Counted from the first letter of the stretch, positions 40,702 through 49,919 are shown. The stretch is 64,000 nt of DNA from an uncultured Lachnospiraceae bacterium (GCA_947174665.1 CAMWJV010000001.1:1-64000), one strand, 5' to 3'. Numbers and translations: made by a program. The notes: generated by a model from the sequence alone, not told the origin.

Positions 40702-42450
40702 ATGAAGACAGCGGCGGATTTGCAGACCCTGCTGCGGCAGATAGATCATAAAAGCTATCCCGCATACAAGGACACGAGAGGAAAATATCAGTTTCAGCAG
40801 TATGTGCTGTCCATAGACCATGTGCAGGGAGATCCCTTTGCGGCACCCTCCAAGGTCAGCATTATTGTGCCCGGTAAGGTGGCGGGTTTTGATGGAAAAT
40901 GTTATGACAGCAATGTCAGAAAAATCGCGTTTCAGGATTTTCTGCTGCGGCGGGTAGCGGCGAAGATCAAGGACTACTCCTTTAAGGCAAAAGGCTCCGG
41001 CAAGAGCGGTCTTCTGGGCATCAGCCATCCGGGGCAGGAGATACTGGAGCGCAGCGCCTGCACGGTGAACACGGCAAACGGTGATCTGACGGTCCGCATG
41101 GAGATAGGATTTCCTGCCAACGGGCGCACTATCAATGCAGGGGAGCTGGGAAAGATTTTGTTTGACTTCCTGCCCCTGTGCGTAAGACAGACGCTGCTGT
41201 CCTCGACCTGTCCTAAGGACGGCCTGGAGAAGGTGCTGTTCCTGGCGGATGACCAGCAGTATATCCGTGAGGAACTGAAAAGAAAAGAATTAGTTGCATT
41301 TGTGGCAGACGGCGCTGTCCTGCCCAGAAAATCGGGAGTCTCTTCCCTGCCCATGAAGGAGGCGGTCGCTTTTAAAAGTCCCGCATCTATGGAGGTGGTT
41401 CTGGAATTGCCCCATCACGGGAAACTCACAGGAATGGGTATCAAGAAGGGGGTGACTCTGATCGTGGGCGGCGGCTATCACGGCAAGTCCACCCTGCTGG
41501 AGGCTCTGGAACTGGGAGTTTACAATCATATTGCAGGTGACGGCAGGGAGTATGTGATTACGGATGAGACTGCAATGAAGCTGCGGGCTGAGGATGGCAG
41601 GAGCATTCAGAAGACGGACATTTCCATGTTTATCCGCAATCTGCCGAATGGCAGGGACACAAAGGCCTTTTATACCGAGGATGCCAGCGGCAGCACTTCC
41701 CAGGCGGCAAATACGGTGGAAGCCATGGAGGCGGGAGCGGGGGTATTTCTCATTGATGAGGATACCAGCGCAACGAACTTTATGATTCGGGACGAACTGA
41801 TGCAGCGCGTGGTGAGCCGTGATGTGGAGCCCATTATTCCGTTTATTGACAGAGTGCGGGAGTTGTATGAGAAGTATGGTATTTCCACAATACTGGTGGC
41901 GGGCAGCTGCGGTTCTTATTTCCACAAATCGGACTGTATTGTACAGATGAATAAATACCAGCCCGTGGAGATCACGAAGTTTGCTAAAGAGGAGGCCGAG
42001 AGCTACCCTTACACCCTGGGGGATGCCGCCGATGCGGAGAAACCGGATTTTTGTCGTATAGTCAGGCGGGATGCCGGTTTTGCAAAGGATGACCGCATCA
42101 AGATGAGGACGGACGGCCTGGACGGCTTTTCCATTAACCGTGAGGAAGTGGACCTGCGGTATGTGGAGCAGCTGGTGGATTCGGAACAGCTGACAGCGCT
42201 GGCATACATGATCAAAAACATGAAACTTCATGATTTCGACGGTAAAAAGACATTAGGAGAAGCTGTGGAGAATATGTATAGCCGTATCAGGGAGAGAAGT
42301 TTCGGAGCTTTCTGCGGAGGCGGACAGAACGGCCAGGGACGCGGCGGGGAAGGCGGTGACGCAGGCTCAGTTCCCGGCAATCTTGCCATGCCCCGGAAGC
42401 AGGAGCTGTATGCGGCTCTGAACCGGTGCAGGGAGCTGATTAGCGTGTAG
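40702..42450 (+). CDS. Predicted ATPase of the ABC class (COG3044-like)
   Basis: A 582-residue soluble ATPase of a family known only as predicted ABC-class ATPases. The P-loop reads VGGGYHGKSTLLEALELGVY near 252-271 (consensus GxxxxGKST). A Walker B-like strand GVFLIDEDTSATNFMIRDEL near 346 carries the acidic pair, and CGSYFHKSD resembles the later switch. The N-terminal 220 residues form a family-specific domain. A glycine/glutamine-rich stretch lies near 540. No membrane partner is encoded nearby, unlike transporter ATPases. Role unknown. The start at 40702 has AGGCGG upstream; the frame begins nine codons earlier without a better site. Confidence 0.86.
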   Translation: MKTAADLQTLLRQIDHKSYPAYKDTRGKYQFQQYVLSIDHVQGDPFAAPSKVSIIVPGKVAGFDGKCYDSNVRKIAFQDFLLRRVAAKIKDYSFKAKGSGKSGLLGISHPGQEILERSACTVNTANGDLTVRMEIGFPANGRTINAGELGKILFDFLPLCVRQTLLSSTCPKDGLEKVLFLADDQQYIREELKRKELVAFVADGAVLPRKSGVSSLPMKEAVAFKSPASMEVVLELPHHGKLTGMGIKKGVTLIVGGGYHGKSTLLEALELGVYNHIAGDGREYVITDETAMKLRAEDGRSIQKTDISMFIRNLPNGRDTKAFYTEDASGSTSQAANTVEAMEAGAGVFLIDEDTSATNFMIRDELMQRVVSRDVEPIIPFIDRVRELYEKYGISTILVAGSCGSYFHKSDCIVQMNKYQPVEITKFAKEEAESYPYTLGDAADAEKPDFCRIVRRDAGFAKDDRIKMRTDGLDGFSINREEVDLRYVEQLVDSEQLTALAYMIKNMKLHDFDGKKTLGEAVENMYSRIRERSFGAFCGGGQNGQGRGGEGGDAGSVPGNLAMPRKQELYAALNRCRELISV

Positions 42451-42451
42451 A

Positions 42452-42518
42452 GTGTGAGAAGAACTTCTAATGACATCCCATCATAGGATGGGATGCCAAG
42501 AAGTTCTAAATCTCACAC
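42452..42518. repeat. Structured hairpin element, copy 1
   Basis: A 67-nt near-perfect inverted repeat just after the ATPase stop codon. GTGTGAGA pairs with TCTCACAC at the base, then AGAACTTCT with AGAAGTTCT after a two-base bulge, and an apical CATCCCAT/ATGGGATG hairpin. A second simple hairpin (GAAGAATGCC/GGCATTCTTC, 42520-42546) follows. Copy 2 at 43964-44023 keeps the pairing with changed bases. Confidence 0.7.
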
Positions 42519-42604
42519 GGAAGAATGCCAAGAGAAGGCATTCTTCTCGGAAGCATCTCGGAATGTGTAATTTTTAAAAGTTTTGCAGAGGGTGGATTGA
42601 GGGT

Positions 42605-44014
42605 ATGAATGTACGCAGTATGAATCAGCAGGAGAAAGTAGACTACATGCTCAATGAGCCGGTGCCCCATCTGGTCTGCCAGATGGCGGTACCCACCATC
42701 ATCAGCATGCTGGTGACTTCCTTTTACAATATGGCGGATACCTTTTTTGTGGGAAGGCTGAATACCCAGGCCACAGCTGCGGTGGGCGTGGTGTTTTCGG
42801 TGATGGCAGTGATTCAGGCCTGTGGTTTTTTCTTCGGTCATGGCTCGGGAAATTTTATTTCCAGAACGCTGGGGGCAGGGGAGTTTGAGGAATCCAACCG
42901 TATGGCTGCCGTAGGATTTTTTACGGCATTTTTTGCGGGCATCGTCGCCGGAGTTCTGGGGATTATCTTTTTGACGCCACTTGCAAAGGCGCTGGGCTCC
43001 ACTCCTACGATTCTGCCATATACAAAGGATTACCTGCGGATCATTCTGATGGGATGTCCTTTTATGATGTCCTCACTGGTGCTGAACAATCAGCTCAGGT
43101 TTCAGGGCAGCGCATCCTATGCCATGGTTGGAATTGTCACCGGCGCGGTGCTGAATATAGCGCTGGATCCTTTGCTGATCTATACCTGTGATATGGGAGT
43201 GGCGGGAGCGGCGCTGGCTACCGTGATGAGTCAGGTGGTCAGTTTTGTGATTTTGTTTATCATGAGCAGGAAGGGCGGTAATATCCGAATTTCCTTCCGC
43301 AACTTTAAGCCCTGCTGGATGTTCTACAGAGAAATATTCAGGGGAGGGATTCCCTCTCTCTGCAGGCAGGGGCTTGCCAGCATTGCTCAGGTCTGCCTGA
43401 ACCATTCCGCCGGATTATATGGCGGCGATTTCAGTGATGCTGCCATAGCGGCGCTGTCCATTGTGGGACGTATTTCCATGTTTGCCAATTCGGCGCTGAT
43501 CGGATTCGGTCAGGGCTTCCAGCCGGTCTGCGGTATGAATTACGGAGCAAAGCAGTATGGAAGGGTGCGTCAGGCATTTTTCTTTTGCGTCAAATATGCG
43601 GCTGTTTTTCTGTTGGTGGTGTCCGTGTCGGGTCTTGTGTTTGCTAAACCTCTGGTGACCTTATTCAGGAAGGAGGATGAGGAAGTCATTCGCATCGGCA
43701 CGTTGGCCCTGCGGCTGCAATGTCTGGTATTTCCGCTGAACGCCTGGATTGTCATGTGCAATATGATGCTCCAGTCCATCGGTAAGGCTGCCAAGGCATC
43801 TCTTGTGGCGGCAGCCAGACAGGGTATTTTCTTTATCCCGCTGATCTGGATCCTGCCCATGTTTTTCGGCCTGCTGGGAGTGCAGATGAGCCAGACCTGG
43901 TCCGACATCTGTTCCTTTGTGCTGTCGCTGCCTTTAGGGATAAGCGTGCTGCGGGAGATGAAAGTGCAAGAAGAATTTCTAAGGCGTCAAAATACGCCGC
44001 CTAAGGAATTCTAA
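42605..44014 (+). CDS. MATE family efflux transporter
   Basis: A 469-residue MATE exporter with 12 hydrophobic segments. It shows PVPHLVCQMAVPTIISMLVT and FYNMADTFFVGRLNTQATAA at the start, GSGNFISRTLGAGEFEESNR in the first half, and GFGQGFQPVCGMNYGAKQYG in the second, a common MATE pattern. It lies between two structured hairpins; the second hairpin (43964-44023) encodes its last 16 residues (VQEEFLRRQNTPPKEF) and the stop codon, suggesting that an inserted element replaced the original C-terminus. Substrate unknown. Confidence 0.93.
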   Translation: MNVRSMNQQEKVDYMLNEPVPHLVCQMAVPTIISMLVTSFYNMADTFFVGRLNTQATAAVGVVFSVMAVIQACGFFFGHGSGNFISRTLGAGEFEESNRMAAVGFFTAFFAGIVAGVLGIIFLTPLAKALGSTPTILPYTKDYLRIILMGCPFMMSSLVLNNQLRFQGSASYAMVGIVTGAVLNIALDPLLIYTCDMGVAGAALATVMSQVVSFVILFIMSRKGGNIRISFRNFKPCWMFYREIFRGGIPSLCRQGLASIAQVCLNHSAGLYGGDFSDAAIAALSIVGRISMFANSALIGFGQGFQPVCGMNYGAKQYGRVRQAFFFCVKYAAVFLLVVSVSGLVFAKPLVTLFRKEDEEVIRIGTLALRLQCLVFPLNAWIVMCNMMLQSIGKAAKASLVAAARQGIFFIPLIWILPMFFGLLGVQMSQTWSDICSFVLSLPLGISVLREMKVQEEFLRRQNTPPKEF

Positions 44015-44023
44015 GTCTTGCAC
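43964..44023. repeat. Structured hairpin element, copy 2
   Basis: GTGCAAGA (43964-43971) pairs with TCTTGCAC (44016-44023), then AGAATTTC with the matching GGAATTCT region after a bulge, and an apical GGCG/CGCC stem. Compared with copy 1 the basal pairs change from TG/CA to CA/TG, so pairing is kept while sequence differs. The element covers the last 16 codons and stop of the MATE gene. Confidence 0.7.
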
Positions 44024-44074
44024 TGGTATTGTAATGTTTAGTGTGAGTAAGCGGATGAATAAGGAGTGGAATGA

Positions 44075-44788
44075 ATGGACGAATTTTTGTATGAGACTCA
44101 TATGCACACCTCGGAGGCCAGCGCCTGCGCTTCCAATACCGGAGCAGAGATGGCCAGGGCATATAAAAAGGCAGGTTACGCCGGTATCATTATCACGGAC
44201 CATTTCGTCTACGGAAATACGGCGGTAGACAGGAACCTTCCCTGGGGACAGTGGGTGGAGCGGTTCTGTCTGGGCTATGAGCGTGCGAAGGAAGAGGGGG
44301 ACAAAATAGGCCTGCAGGTCTTTTTCGGCTGGGAATCGTGCTATAACGGGATGGAATTTCTGGTGTACGGGCCGGACAAGAGGTGGCTGCTGGAGCATCC
44401 TGAAATCAGAGATGCAACGGTGGCAGAGCAGCTGGAGCTGGTGCATGAAGGCGGTGGGATCATCAGTCAGGCACATCCTTACAGGGAGGCCTGGTATATC
44501 AAAGAAATCCGTACCTATCCGGATCATGTGGATGCGGTGGAGGGCGTAAATGCCAGCCATTCCAGCCTGGAAAAGGAGGAGCGCCACCCGGAGTACAATG
44601 ATCGTGCGCTGGATTATGCCAAAAAACATAATCTGCCCCTGACTGCAGGCTCCGACCAGCACAGCGTGCGGATGCTCCATGGCGGCATGGTCTTTCCGCG
44701 GAAGTTGTCAGACATTCATGATTTCGGGTGGGCTGTCCTGAACCGGGAGGCAGTGCGCCTTCTGGATGGGACGGAGAGATATATATAA
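44075..44788 (+). CDS. PHP-domain phosphoesterase
   Basis: A 237-residue metal-dependent hydrolase of the PHP family. It begins DEFLYETHMHTSEASACASN, giving the HxH metal motif, followed by IIITDHF, a GWESCYNGMEFLVYG segment with the catalytic Glu, SQAHPYRE, and near the C-terminus GSDQHSVRM. PHP proteins hydrolyse phosphate esters such as histidinol phosphate or nucleotides; the exact substrate is unknown. AAGGAG lies 9 nt upstream. It ends at the left edge of a large inverted-repeat element. Confidence 0.9.
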   Translation: MDEFLYETHMHTSEASACASNTGAEMARAYKKAGYAGIIITDHFVYGNTAVDRNLPWGQWVERFCLGYERAKEEGDKIGLQVFFGWESCYNGMEFLVYGPDKRWLLEHPEIRDATVAEQLELVHEGGGIISQAHPYREAWYIKEIRTYPDHVDAVEGVNASHSSLEKEERHPEYNDRALDYAKKHNLPLTAGSDQHSVRMLHGGMVFPRKLSDIHDFGWAVLNREAVRLLDGTERYI

Positions 44789-44944
44789 TAACGATTCAGA
44801 GCCCATTCGCAAAACCGCCTCTTCGAGGCTTGCTTATATTTTGCTCATGTATGGCTTCTCGCCATATAGATTTATAAAAACAGTCTTTATCAAGCAAGCT
44901 TGAACAGCCTGTTTTATATAAATCTGCATGGCTCTGAATCGTTA
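44789..44944. repeat. MITE-like inverted-repeat element, full copy
   Basis: A 156-nt element with perfect 15-nt terminal arms, TAACGATTCAGAGCC (44789-44803) and GGCTCTGAATCGTTA (44930-44944). Inside, AGATTTATA...AACAG pairs with CTGTTTTATATAAATCT, and a GCCTC/GAGGC hairpin lies on the left, so the whole element can fold into one long stem. It fills the space between the PHP stop codon and the LysR stop codon, and its last three bases are the LysR stop. The left half recurs at 53453-53585. Confidence 0.72.
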
Positions 44945-45844
44945 CACATTGTACTTCTTTGCCGTGTCCTGGTAAATTTTGGTGATGTGCTGAAGCACAT
45001 CGGTGTGGGAAAAGGTTTTGTGGTAGACAATATTGGTCTCGCGTATCATGCTGAGGTTCTCGATGGGAAGCACGGTAATTTTGCCCTTCCGGAGTTCGTC
45101 CATGCAGGCGCTTTTCGGCAGAATGGATACGCCCAGTTCCTTGCGGACCAGATCTTTGATTGTGGCGATATTGTCCACTTCCATTGTGACATCGAAGTCG
45201 CCGATACCTTCATCAATACCCTCCAGAGTAGATTCAAAAAGCTTCCGGGTTGCGGAGGAAGAGGAGCGGAGGATCAGCCGCTCTTTCTTCAATTCAGCCA
45301 GCGTGATCATGGAATGTCCGGAAAGGGGATTATTGTTGGACATGACGCAGACCAGGTAATCCGTATCCAGCATCAGGGCATTAAAATTTAAGTTTGTATT
45401 TTTTCCCTCCACAACGGCAATATCAATCTCAAAATTTTCCAACATAGTATAAAGATTTTTTATGGTATCAGTGATAACTGTAATGCTGATATTTGGGTTC
45501 TCGTTGCTGTATCTGGCAAGAACTTCAATCATCAGATTACTTTCGGAGGTGTGGGTTACGCCCACTCTGATCTTGTTTAAATCCAGCTTCGCATCCGCAA
45601 TTTCCGCGCGCATCTGGGAATCCAGCGCCTTAATTCTCTTTGCGTATTTTACAATGATCTCTCCCTCTTTTGTCAGCATCAGACCGCCCTTTTTGCGCAC
45701 GAAAAGCTGTTCTCCGTAAGCTTTTTCCAGCTGGCTGATATGGTGGCTTACGGCGGGCTGAGTCAGGGATAACATTTCGGCGGCTTTGGTAAAATTCTTC
45801 TGTTCTGCAACTACTAACAGGGTTTCAAATTTAGAATCTATCAT
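44942..45844 (-). CDS. LysR-family transcriptional regulator
   Basis: A 300-residue LysR regulator: winged helix at 1-60 (FETLLVVAEQKNFTKAAEML, LTQPAVSHHISQLEKAYGEQ) and a periplasmic-binding-like effector domain from about 90. The start at 45844 gives the family-typical MIDSKFETLL beginning, with GGTGAG a few bases upstream; a longer frame adds 14 residues. It is transcribed away from the cation antiporter gene, the classic layout for LysR control of the divergent neighbour. The effector is unknown. Its stop codon lies in the repeat element. Confidence 0.93.
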   Translation of the reverse strand: MIDSKFETLLVVAEQKNFTKAAEMLSLTQPAVSHHISQLEKAYGEQLFVRKKGGLMLTKEGEIIVKYAKRIKALDSQMRAEIADAKLDLNKIRVGVTHTSESNLMIEVLARYSNENPNISITVITDTIKNLYTMLENFEIDIAVVEGKNTNLNFNALMLDTDYLVCVMSNNNPLSGHSMITLAELKKERLILRSSSSATRKLFESTLEGIDEGIGDFDVTMEVDNIATIKDLVRKELGVSILPKSACMDELRKGKITVLPIENLSMIRETNIVYHKTFSHTDVLQHITKIYQDTAKKYNV

Positions 45845-45971
45845 ATTCTCACCATATAAAAAATTTATTGAAGTTAAAAAAAACATAATTTTACTTTATT
45901 GTAGGAATAGTGTAACATATAATAAATTATTTTACAAGGCTGTTCCGAACAGATGGGAAGAGGGGAAGGGT

Positions 45972-47420
45972 ATGCTGAATTCGTTTTATGAAAAACTGCA
46001 GGATTCATCTACGGTAGCTACTATTATCATTTCCGTGGCTTTCATGCTGTTTTCCGGGTATGCCATGACCCGCATCACAAAAAAGCTGCGTCTGCCCAAC
46101 GTTACGGCATACATACTGGCGGGAATCCTGCTGGGACCTTACTGCTTTAAGATAGTTCCGGCTTCTCTTGTGGAGGGGATGGACTTTATTGCCGACATTG
46201 CGCTGGCATTTATTGCCTTCAGCACAGGAGAGTTTTTCAGAATTTCCACATTGAAGAAAAACGGTCTGAAGGTAGTGGTTATTACGGTGCTGGAGTCCCT
46301 TTTGGCTTCCGTCCTGGTCTTCACGGTTACCTTTTTCCTGCTGCACCTGGATCTGACCTTCTCTATCGTCCTTGCAGCGCTGGCTGCGGCCACCGCACCG
46401 GCTTCCACGGTCATGACCATACGGCAGACAGGGGCAAAAGGAGATTTTGTGGATACTCTGCTTCAGGTGGTGGCTCTGGATGACGTTGTGGGACTGATCG
46501 CATACAGTATAGCGATTTCGGTGGCGCTGGCGGCAAAGACGGGGGAGTTCAGTGTCGTGAGCATTTTAAAACCGATTCTGGTGAACTTCGGGGTGCTCCT
46601 GCTGGGCGGCCTGTTTGGCTGGGTGATGAAGCTGCTGATGCCAAAGAAGCGCTCCACAGACAACCGTTTGATCATCTCCGTTGCGACATTGTTCGCTTTC
46701 TGCGGAATCTGCGCCCTGCTGGATGTGTCTCCGCTGCTGGGCTGCATGTCTATGGGTATGGTTTATATTAACATTACGGAGGATGACAAGCTGTTTAAGC
46801 AGCTTAATTATTTCAGCCCGCCCATCCTTTTGCTGTTTTTCGTCCGCTCCGGGCTGACGTTTAAGCTGGATGCCCTGGTGGACAATTCCATGTCGGTGGG
46901 AGCGGTTCCTCTGCTTGTGGTGGGTGTGCTTTATTTTCTGGTCCGTATTGTGGGAAAGTATGCAGGGGCCTTTCTGGGGTGCCTGATGGTGAAAAAAAAG
47001 AAAGAGGTGCGGAACTATCTGGGACTGGCGCTGATTCCACAGGCAGGAGTAGCCATAGGGCTTGCAGCCCTGGGAGCGAGGACTCTGGGCGGAGAAATGG
47101 GCAGCGCATTGCAGACGATCATTCTGGCATCCAGTGTTCTGTACGAACTGATTGGCCCGGCCTGTGCGAAACTTTCCCTCTATCTGTCGAAATCCTATTC
47201 CAAAGAGCTCGAGGATCTGACGCCGGAAATCACGGCTTTGCATGAGGAGAAACTGAGTGAGGTGGAACTGCTGATTCAGCGGATTCAGGCAATTCAAAAG
47301 GAACTGCCCGGTCATCCGGGGGCACCGTCGGAGGAAGAGCTTGCCTTTACGGAGGCAGCGGAAGAACAATACGCCATGATGAGACATTCTCATATGGCAG
47401 GCAGGAGGTTTGGAATATGA
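45972..47420 (+). CDS. Cation:proton antiporter (CPA2/KefB-NapA type)
   Basis: A 482-residue membrane protein with about 12 helices between residues 15 and 410 and a hydrophilic tail of about 65 residues. Family marks are GYAMTRITKKLRLPNVTAYI, GILLGPYCFKIVPASLVEG, FIADIALAFIAFSTGEFFR and the VVALDDVVGLIAYSIAISVA segment with the ion-binding Asp pair. It swaps Na+ or K+ for H+. The start at 45972 has GGGGAAGGG upstream. It overlaps the MgtC gene by 4 nt and is divergent from LysR, which probably controls it. Confidence 0.92.
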   Translation: MLNSFYEKLQDSSTVATIIISVAFMLFSGYAMTRITKKLRLPNVTAYILAGILLGPYCFKIVPASLVEGMDFIADIALAFIAFSTGEFFRISTLKKNGLKVVVITVLESLLASVLVFTVTFFLLHLDLTFSIVLAALAAATAPASTVMTIRQTGAKGDFVDTLLQVVALDDVVGLIAYSIAISVALAAKTGEFSVVSILKPILVNFGVLLLGGLFGWVMKLLMPKKRSTDNRLIISVATLFAFCGICALLDVSPLLGCMSMGMVYINITEDDKLFKQLNYFSPPILLLFFVRSGLTFKLDALVDNSMSVGAVPLLVVGVLYFLVRIVGKYAGAFLGCLMVKKKKEVRNYLGLALIPQAGVAIGLAALGARTLGGEMGSALQTIILASSVLYELIGPACAKLSLYLSKSYSKELEDLTPEITALHEEKLSEVELLIQRIQAIQKELPGHPGAPSEEELAFTEAAEEQYAMMRHSHMAGRRFGI

Positions 47421-48145
47421 ATGATGTGATATATGACCCGATTGCGAGACTGCTGGGAGAATGGGCCAGCGACATAGGCATCGCTTCGGTGTGTCTGCGC
47501 CTGACAATTGCCGTTCTGTTTGCCGCTGTAATAGGCTGCGAGCGCGCCAGCAAGCGCCACTCTGCCGGGCTTAGAACCTTCATACTGGTGTCGTTTTCAT
47601 CTGCTCTGGTGATGCTGCTGGATCTGTTTTTGATGCAGGAGACGCCCATGAAATTTCCTCTTTTATCGGCGGCAGCTGTCATCAGTGTTGCCATGCTGAG
47701 CGGCAATTCCATTTTGTTCAGTTCCCGAAATCAGATCAAGGGACTGACTACCTCAGCCGGGCTGTGGTCCTGCGGCATTATTGGTTTGACTGCGGGAGCC
47801 GGATTTTACACAGTGACATCGATTTCTTTTGTGCTGCTGCTGTGTATTTTAACTTATCTGCCCGCGGTGGAGACCTATCTGAAAAACAGATCCAATCATT
47901 TTGAAATTCACCTGGAACTGAAGAGCAAGGAAAATCTGCAGGATTTTGTAACAACAATCCGCAGACTGGGGCTGCGGATTGACGATATTGAAGCAAACAG
48001 CGCATACCTGGGATCCGGCTTAAGCGTATATTCCGTTACCATTACCATTGCCAGCCAGGAGTTGAAGAAGTATAAAACACACAGCGAGATTATAGAGGCA
48101 CTGCGCTCACTGGATTACATTTCCCACATTGAGGAGATGAACTGA
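47417..48145 (+). CDS. MgtC/SapB family membrane protein
   Basis: A 242-residue protein. Four hydrophobic segments in the first 145 residues carry the family motif LTIAVLFAAVIGCERASKRH and SAGLRTFILVSFSSALVM, then LTTSAGLWSCGIIGLTAGAG. A C-terminal ACT-like domain (about 160-240) has FEIHLELKSKENLQDFVTTI. MgtC proteins act in magnesium limitation and in control of membrane potential or ATP synthase. It overlaps the cation antiporter gene by 4 nt, which supports a shared ion-homeostasis role. It converges on the ABC operon with 2 nt between. Confidence 0.92.
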   Translation: MNDVIYDPIARLLGEWASDIGIASVCLRLTIAVLFAAVIGCERASKRHSAGLRTFILVSFSSALVMLLDLFLMQETPMKFPLLSAAAVISVAMLSGNSILFSSRNQIKGLTTSAGLWSCGIIGLTAGAGFYTVTSISFVLLLCILTYLPAVETYLKNRSNHFEIHLELKSKENLQDFVTTIRRLGLRIDDIEANSAYLGSGLSVYSVTITIASQELKKYKTHSEIIEALRSLDYISHIEEMN

Positions 48146-48147
48146 CT

Positions 48148-49914
48148 TTAGGCAGTTATCTCATGGTGTATCTGCAGCTCATACAGCTTTTTATAGATGC
48201 CGTTTTGTGCCAGCAGCTCCTGATGAGTGCCCCGCTCCCGAATCTTGCCCTTGTGCATGACCATGATGCAGTCGGCATGCTGAATAGTGGAAAGTCTGTG
48301 TGCCACCATGATGGTGGTGCGGCCTTTCATAAGTTTTTCCAGAGCCTCCTGGATGAGTAGTTCTGTCTCCGTGTCGATGTTGGCGGTAGCTTCATCCATG
48401 ACCAGGATGCTTGGTTTGTGTGCCAGAGTCCGTGCGAAAGACAGGAGTTGGCGCTCACCTGCGGAGAAGGTAGAGCCACGCTCTGAGACAGGCTCTTTAT
48501 AACCATCAGGCAGCTTTTCAATAAAGTGGGAGGCATTGACGTACTCAGCCGCTGACTGCAGTTCCTCAGAAGTAATTTCTTCATTGTAAAGCTTGATATT
48601 ACTTTCCACCGTTCCTTCAAAGATAAACACGTCCTGCTGCATCTGTCCGATGGCGCTGCGCAGCTGTTTCTTGCTTAAGTCCCGTATATCGACTCCGTCG
48701 ATATAGATGTGCCCCCGCTGAATGTCATAGTATCTTCCGATCAGGTTCAAAATGGAAGATTTGCCTGCGCCGGTGGCACCCACAAAAGCGACACTCTGTC
48801 CGGGCTCAATGACGAAGGACACATCCCGCAGCACATAATTTTCATCATCATATGCAAACCATACATGATCGAACTCTATACGTCCCTTAATTTCAGGAAG
48901 AATAACAGGCTCTTCCGCCTCAGGAACAAGTGCCTTTTCATCCATTATGGTGAAAATCTTTTCACCGGAGGCAAGGGAGGACTGGAGGGTGGAAAACTGC
49001 TCAGCCAGTTCCTGTATCGGGTCAAAGAAGGACTGGATATACTGCACGAAAATGTACAAAGTGCCAATGGGGATGATCTCATCCAGAACATCCAGGCTGC
49101 CCTTTCCAAGTACCAGCATCAGTGACAGGATGCTGAGAATATAGATCAGAGGGCGAAAGATGGCAAATACCAGCATTTCCCGATAAAAGGCTCTGTAGTA
49201 TTTATAGTTTTTATCGTTAAATTCCTCAAATTTTCTCTCTTCCCGCCCGAAGAGCTGGATGATGCGCATACCGGAAAGGTTCTCCGACAGAAAGGTATTC
49301 AGGTCGGTGAGGCGGGTTCTGGTAATGCGGTAGGTCCTTCTGGAAATCTCGCGGAAAACCACGGTCAGTACAACCACCACCGGCAGCAGAACAAAGGAGA
49401 TCAGTGCCAGCTTCCAGTCCATTATCAGCATAACGGCAGCCAGTCCCGCGATTTTTACAATATTTCGAAACAGGCGCACCAGAATACCGGAGTACATCTC
49501 ATTCAGGGCCTCCACGTCATTGGTGACTCTTGTCACCAGCTTACCCACGGGAGTCAGATCAAAGTATCGGCTGCTTAAGTCCTGAATATGGGAGTAAAGC
49601 TCCTTGCGGACGGCATGGATGATCCGCTGTCCGGTTTTTTGCAGCAGCCATATGGGGACCACTGTAAAAAAGAAGCTTAAGACCAGCACAATGCCGTACT
49701 TCACAGCTGTTTCCGTAATGACATTATAATCCCCCTGCTCTTTAAACAGGTTGATGGCGTCGCCTATCAGAACGGGACGGTAGAGCTCGAGAGCCGTCAG
49801 CCCCAGCACCATGATCAGGCAGAGAGTTACCCAGCCCAGATATGGCTTCATATAGGAGAGGAGGCGCAGCAGAACACTTCCTCTGTAATTGGATTCTATC
49901 TTGTCTTCCTGCAT
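48148..49914 (-). CDS. ABC exporter half-transporter (canonical ATPase site)
   Basis: A 588-residue ABC exporter subunit: six helices in residues 20-310, then an ATPase domain. Walker A is GATGAGKSS, the signature FSAGERQLLSFARTLA and Walker B ILVMDEATANID with the normal catalytic Glu; the switch is VAHRLSTI. It follows the partner gene by 5 nt. Paired half-transporters of this type form heterodimers that export drugs or lipids (BmrC/BmrD, TM287/288); here this subunit supplies one intact site. Substrate unknown. Confidence 0.95.
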   Translation of the reverse strand: MQEDKIESNYRGSVLLRLLSYMKPYLGWVTLCLIMVLGLTALELYRPVLIGDAINLFKEQGDYNVITETAVKYGIVLVLSFFFTVVPIWLLQKTGQRIIHAVRKELYSHIQDLSSRYFDLTPVGKLVTRVTNDVEALNEMYSGILVRLFRNIVKIAGLAAVMLIMDWKLALISFVLLPVVVVLTVVFREISRRTYRITRTRLTDLNTFLSENLSGMRIIQLFGREERKFEEFNDKNYKYYRAFYREMLVFAIFRPLIYILSILSLMLVLGKGSLDVLDEIIPIGTLYIFVQYIQSFFDPIQELAEQFSTLQSSLASGEKIFTIMDEKALVPEAEEPVILPEIKGRIEFDHVWFAYDDENYVLRDVSFVIEPGQSVAFVGATGAGKSSILNLIGRYYDIQRGHIYIDGVDIRDLSKKQLRSAIGQMQQDVFIFEGTVESNIKLYNEEITSEELQSAAEYVNASHFIEKLPDGYKEPVSERGSTFSAGERQLLSFARTLAHKPSILVMDEATANIDTETELLIQEALEKLMKGRTTIMVAHRLSTIQHADCIMVMHKGKIRERGTHQELLAQNGIYKKLYELQIHHEITA

Positions 49915-49919
49915 AATGT

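Noticed and set aside
41290..42231. A 313-codon minus-strand frame inside the ABC-class ATPase gene
   Set aside because: It overlaps the conserved P-loop region of the plus-strand gene and has no family resemblance; a shadow frame.
42520..42546. Hairpin GAAGAATGCC/GGCATTCTTC as a rho-independent terminator
   Set aside because: The stem is perfect but no U-tract follows on either strand, so termination is not supported; listed with the neighbouring element only.
46566..47507. A 313-codon minus-strand frame across the antiporter and MgtC genes
   Set aside because: It spans the junction of two well-supported plus-strand genes and is rich in Gln/His/Arg, as shadow frames often are.
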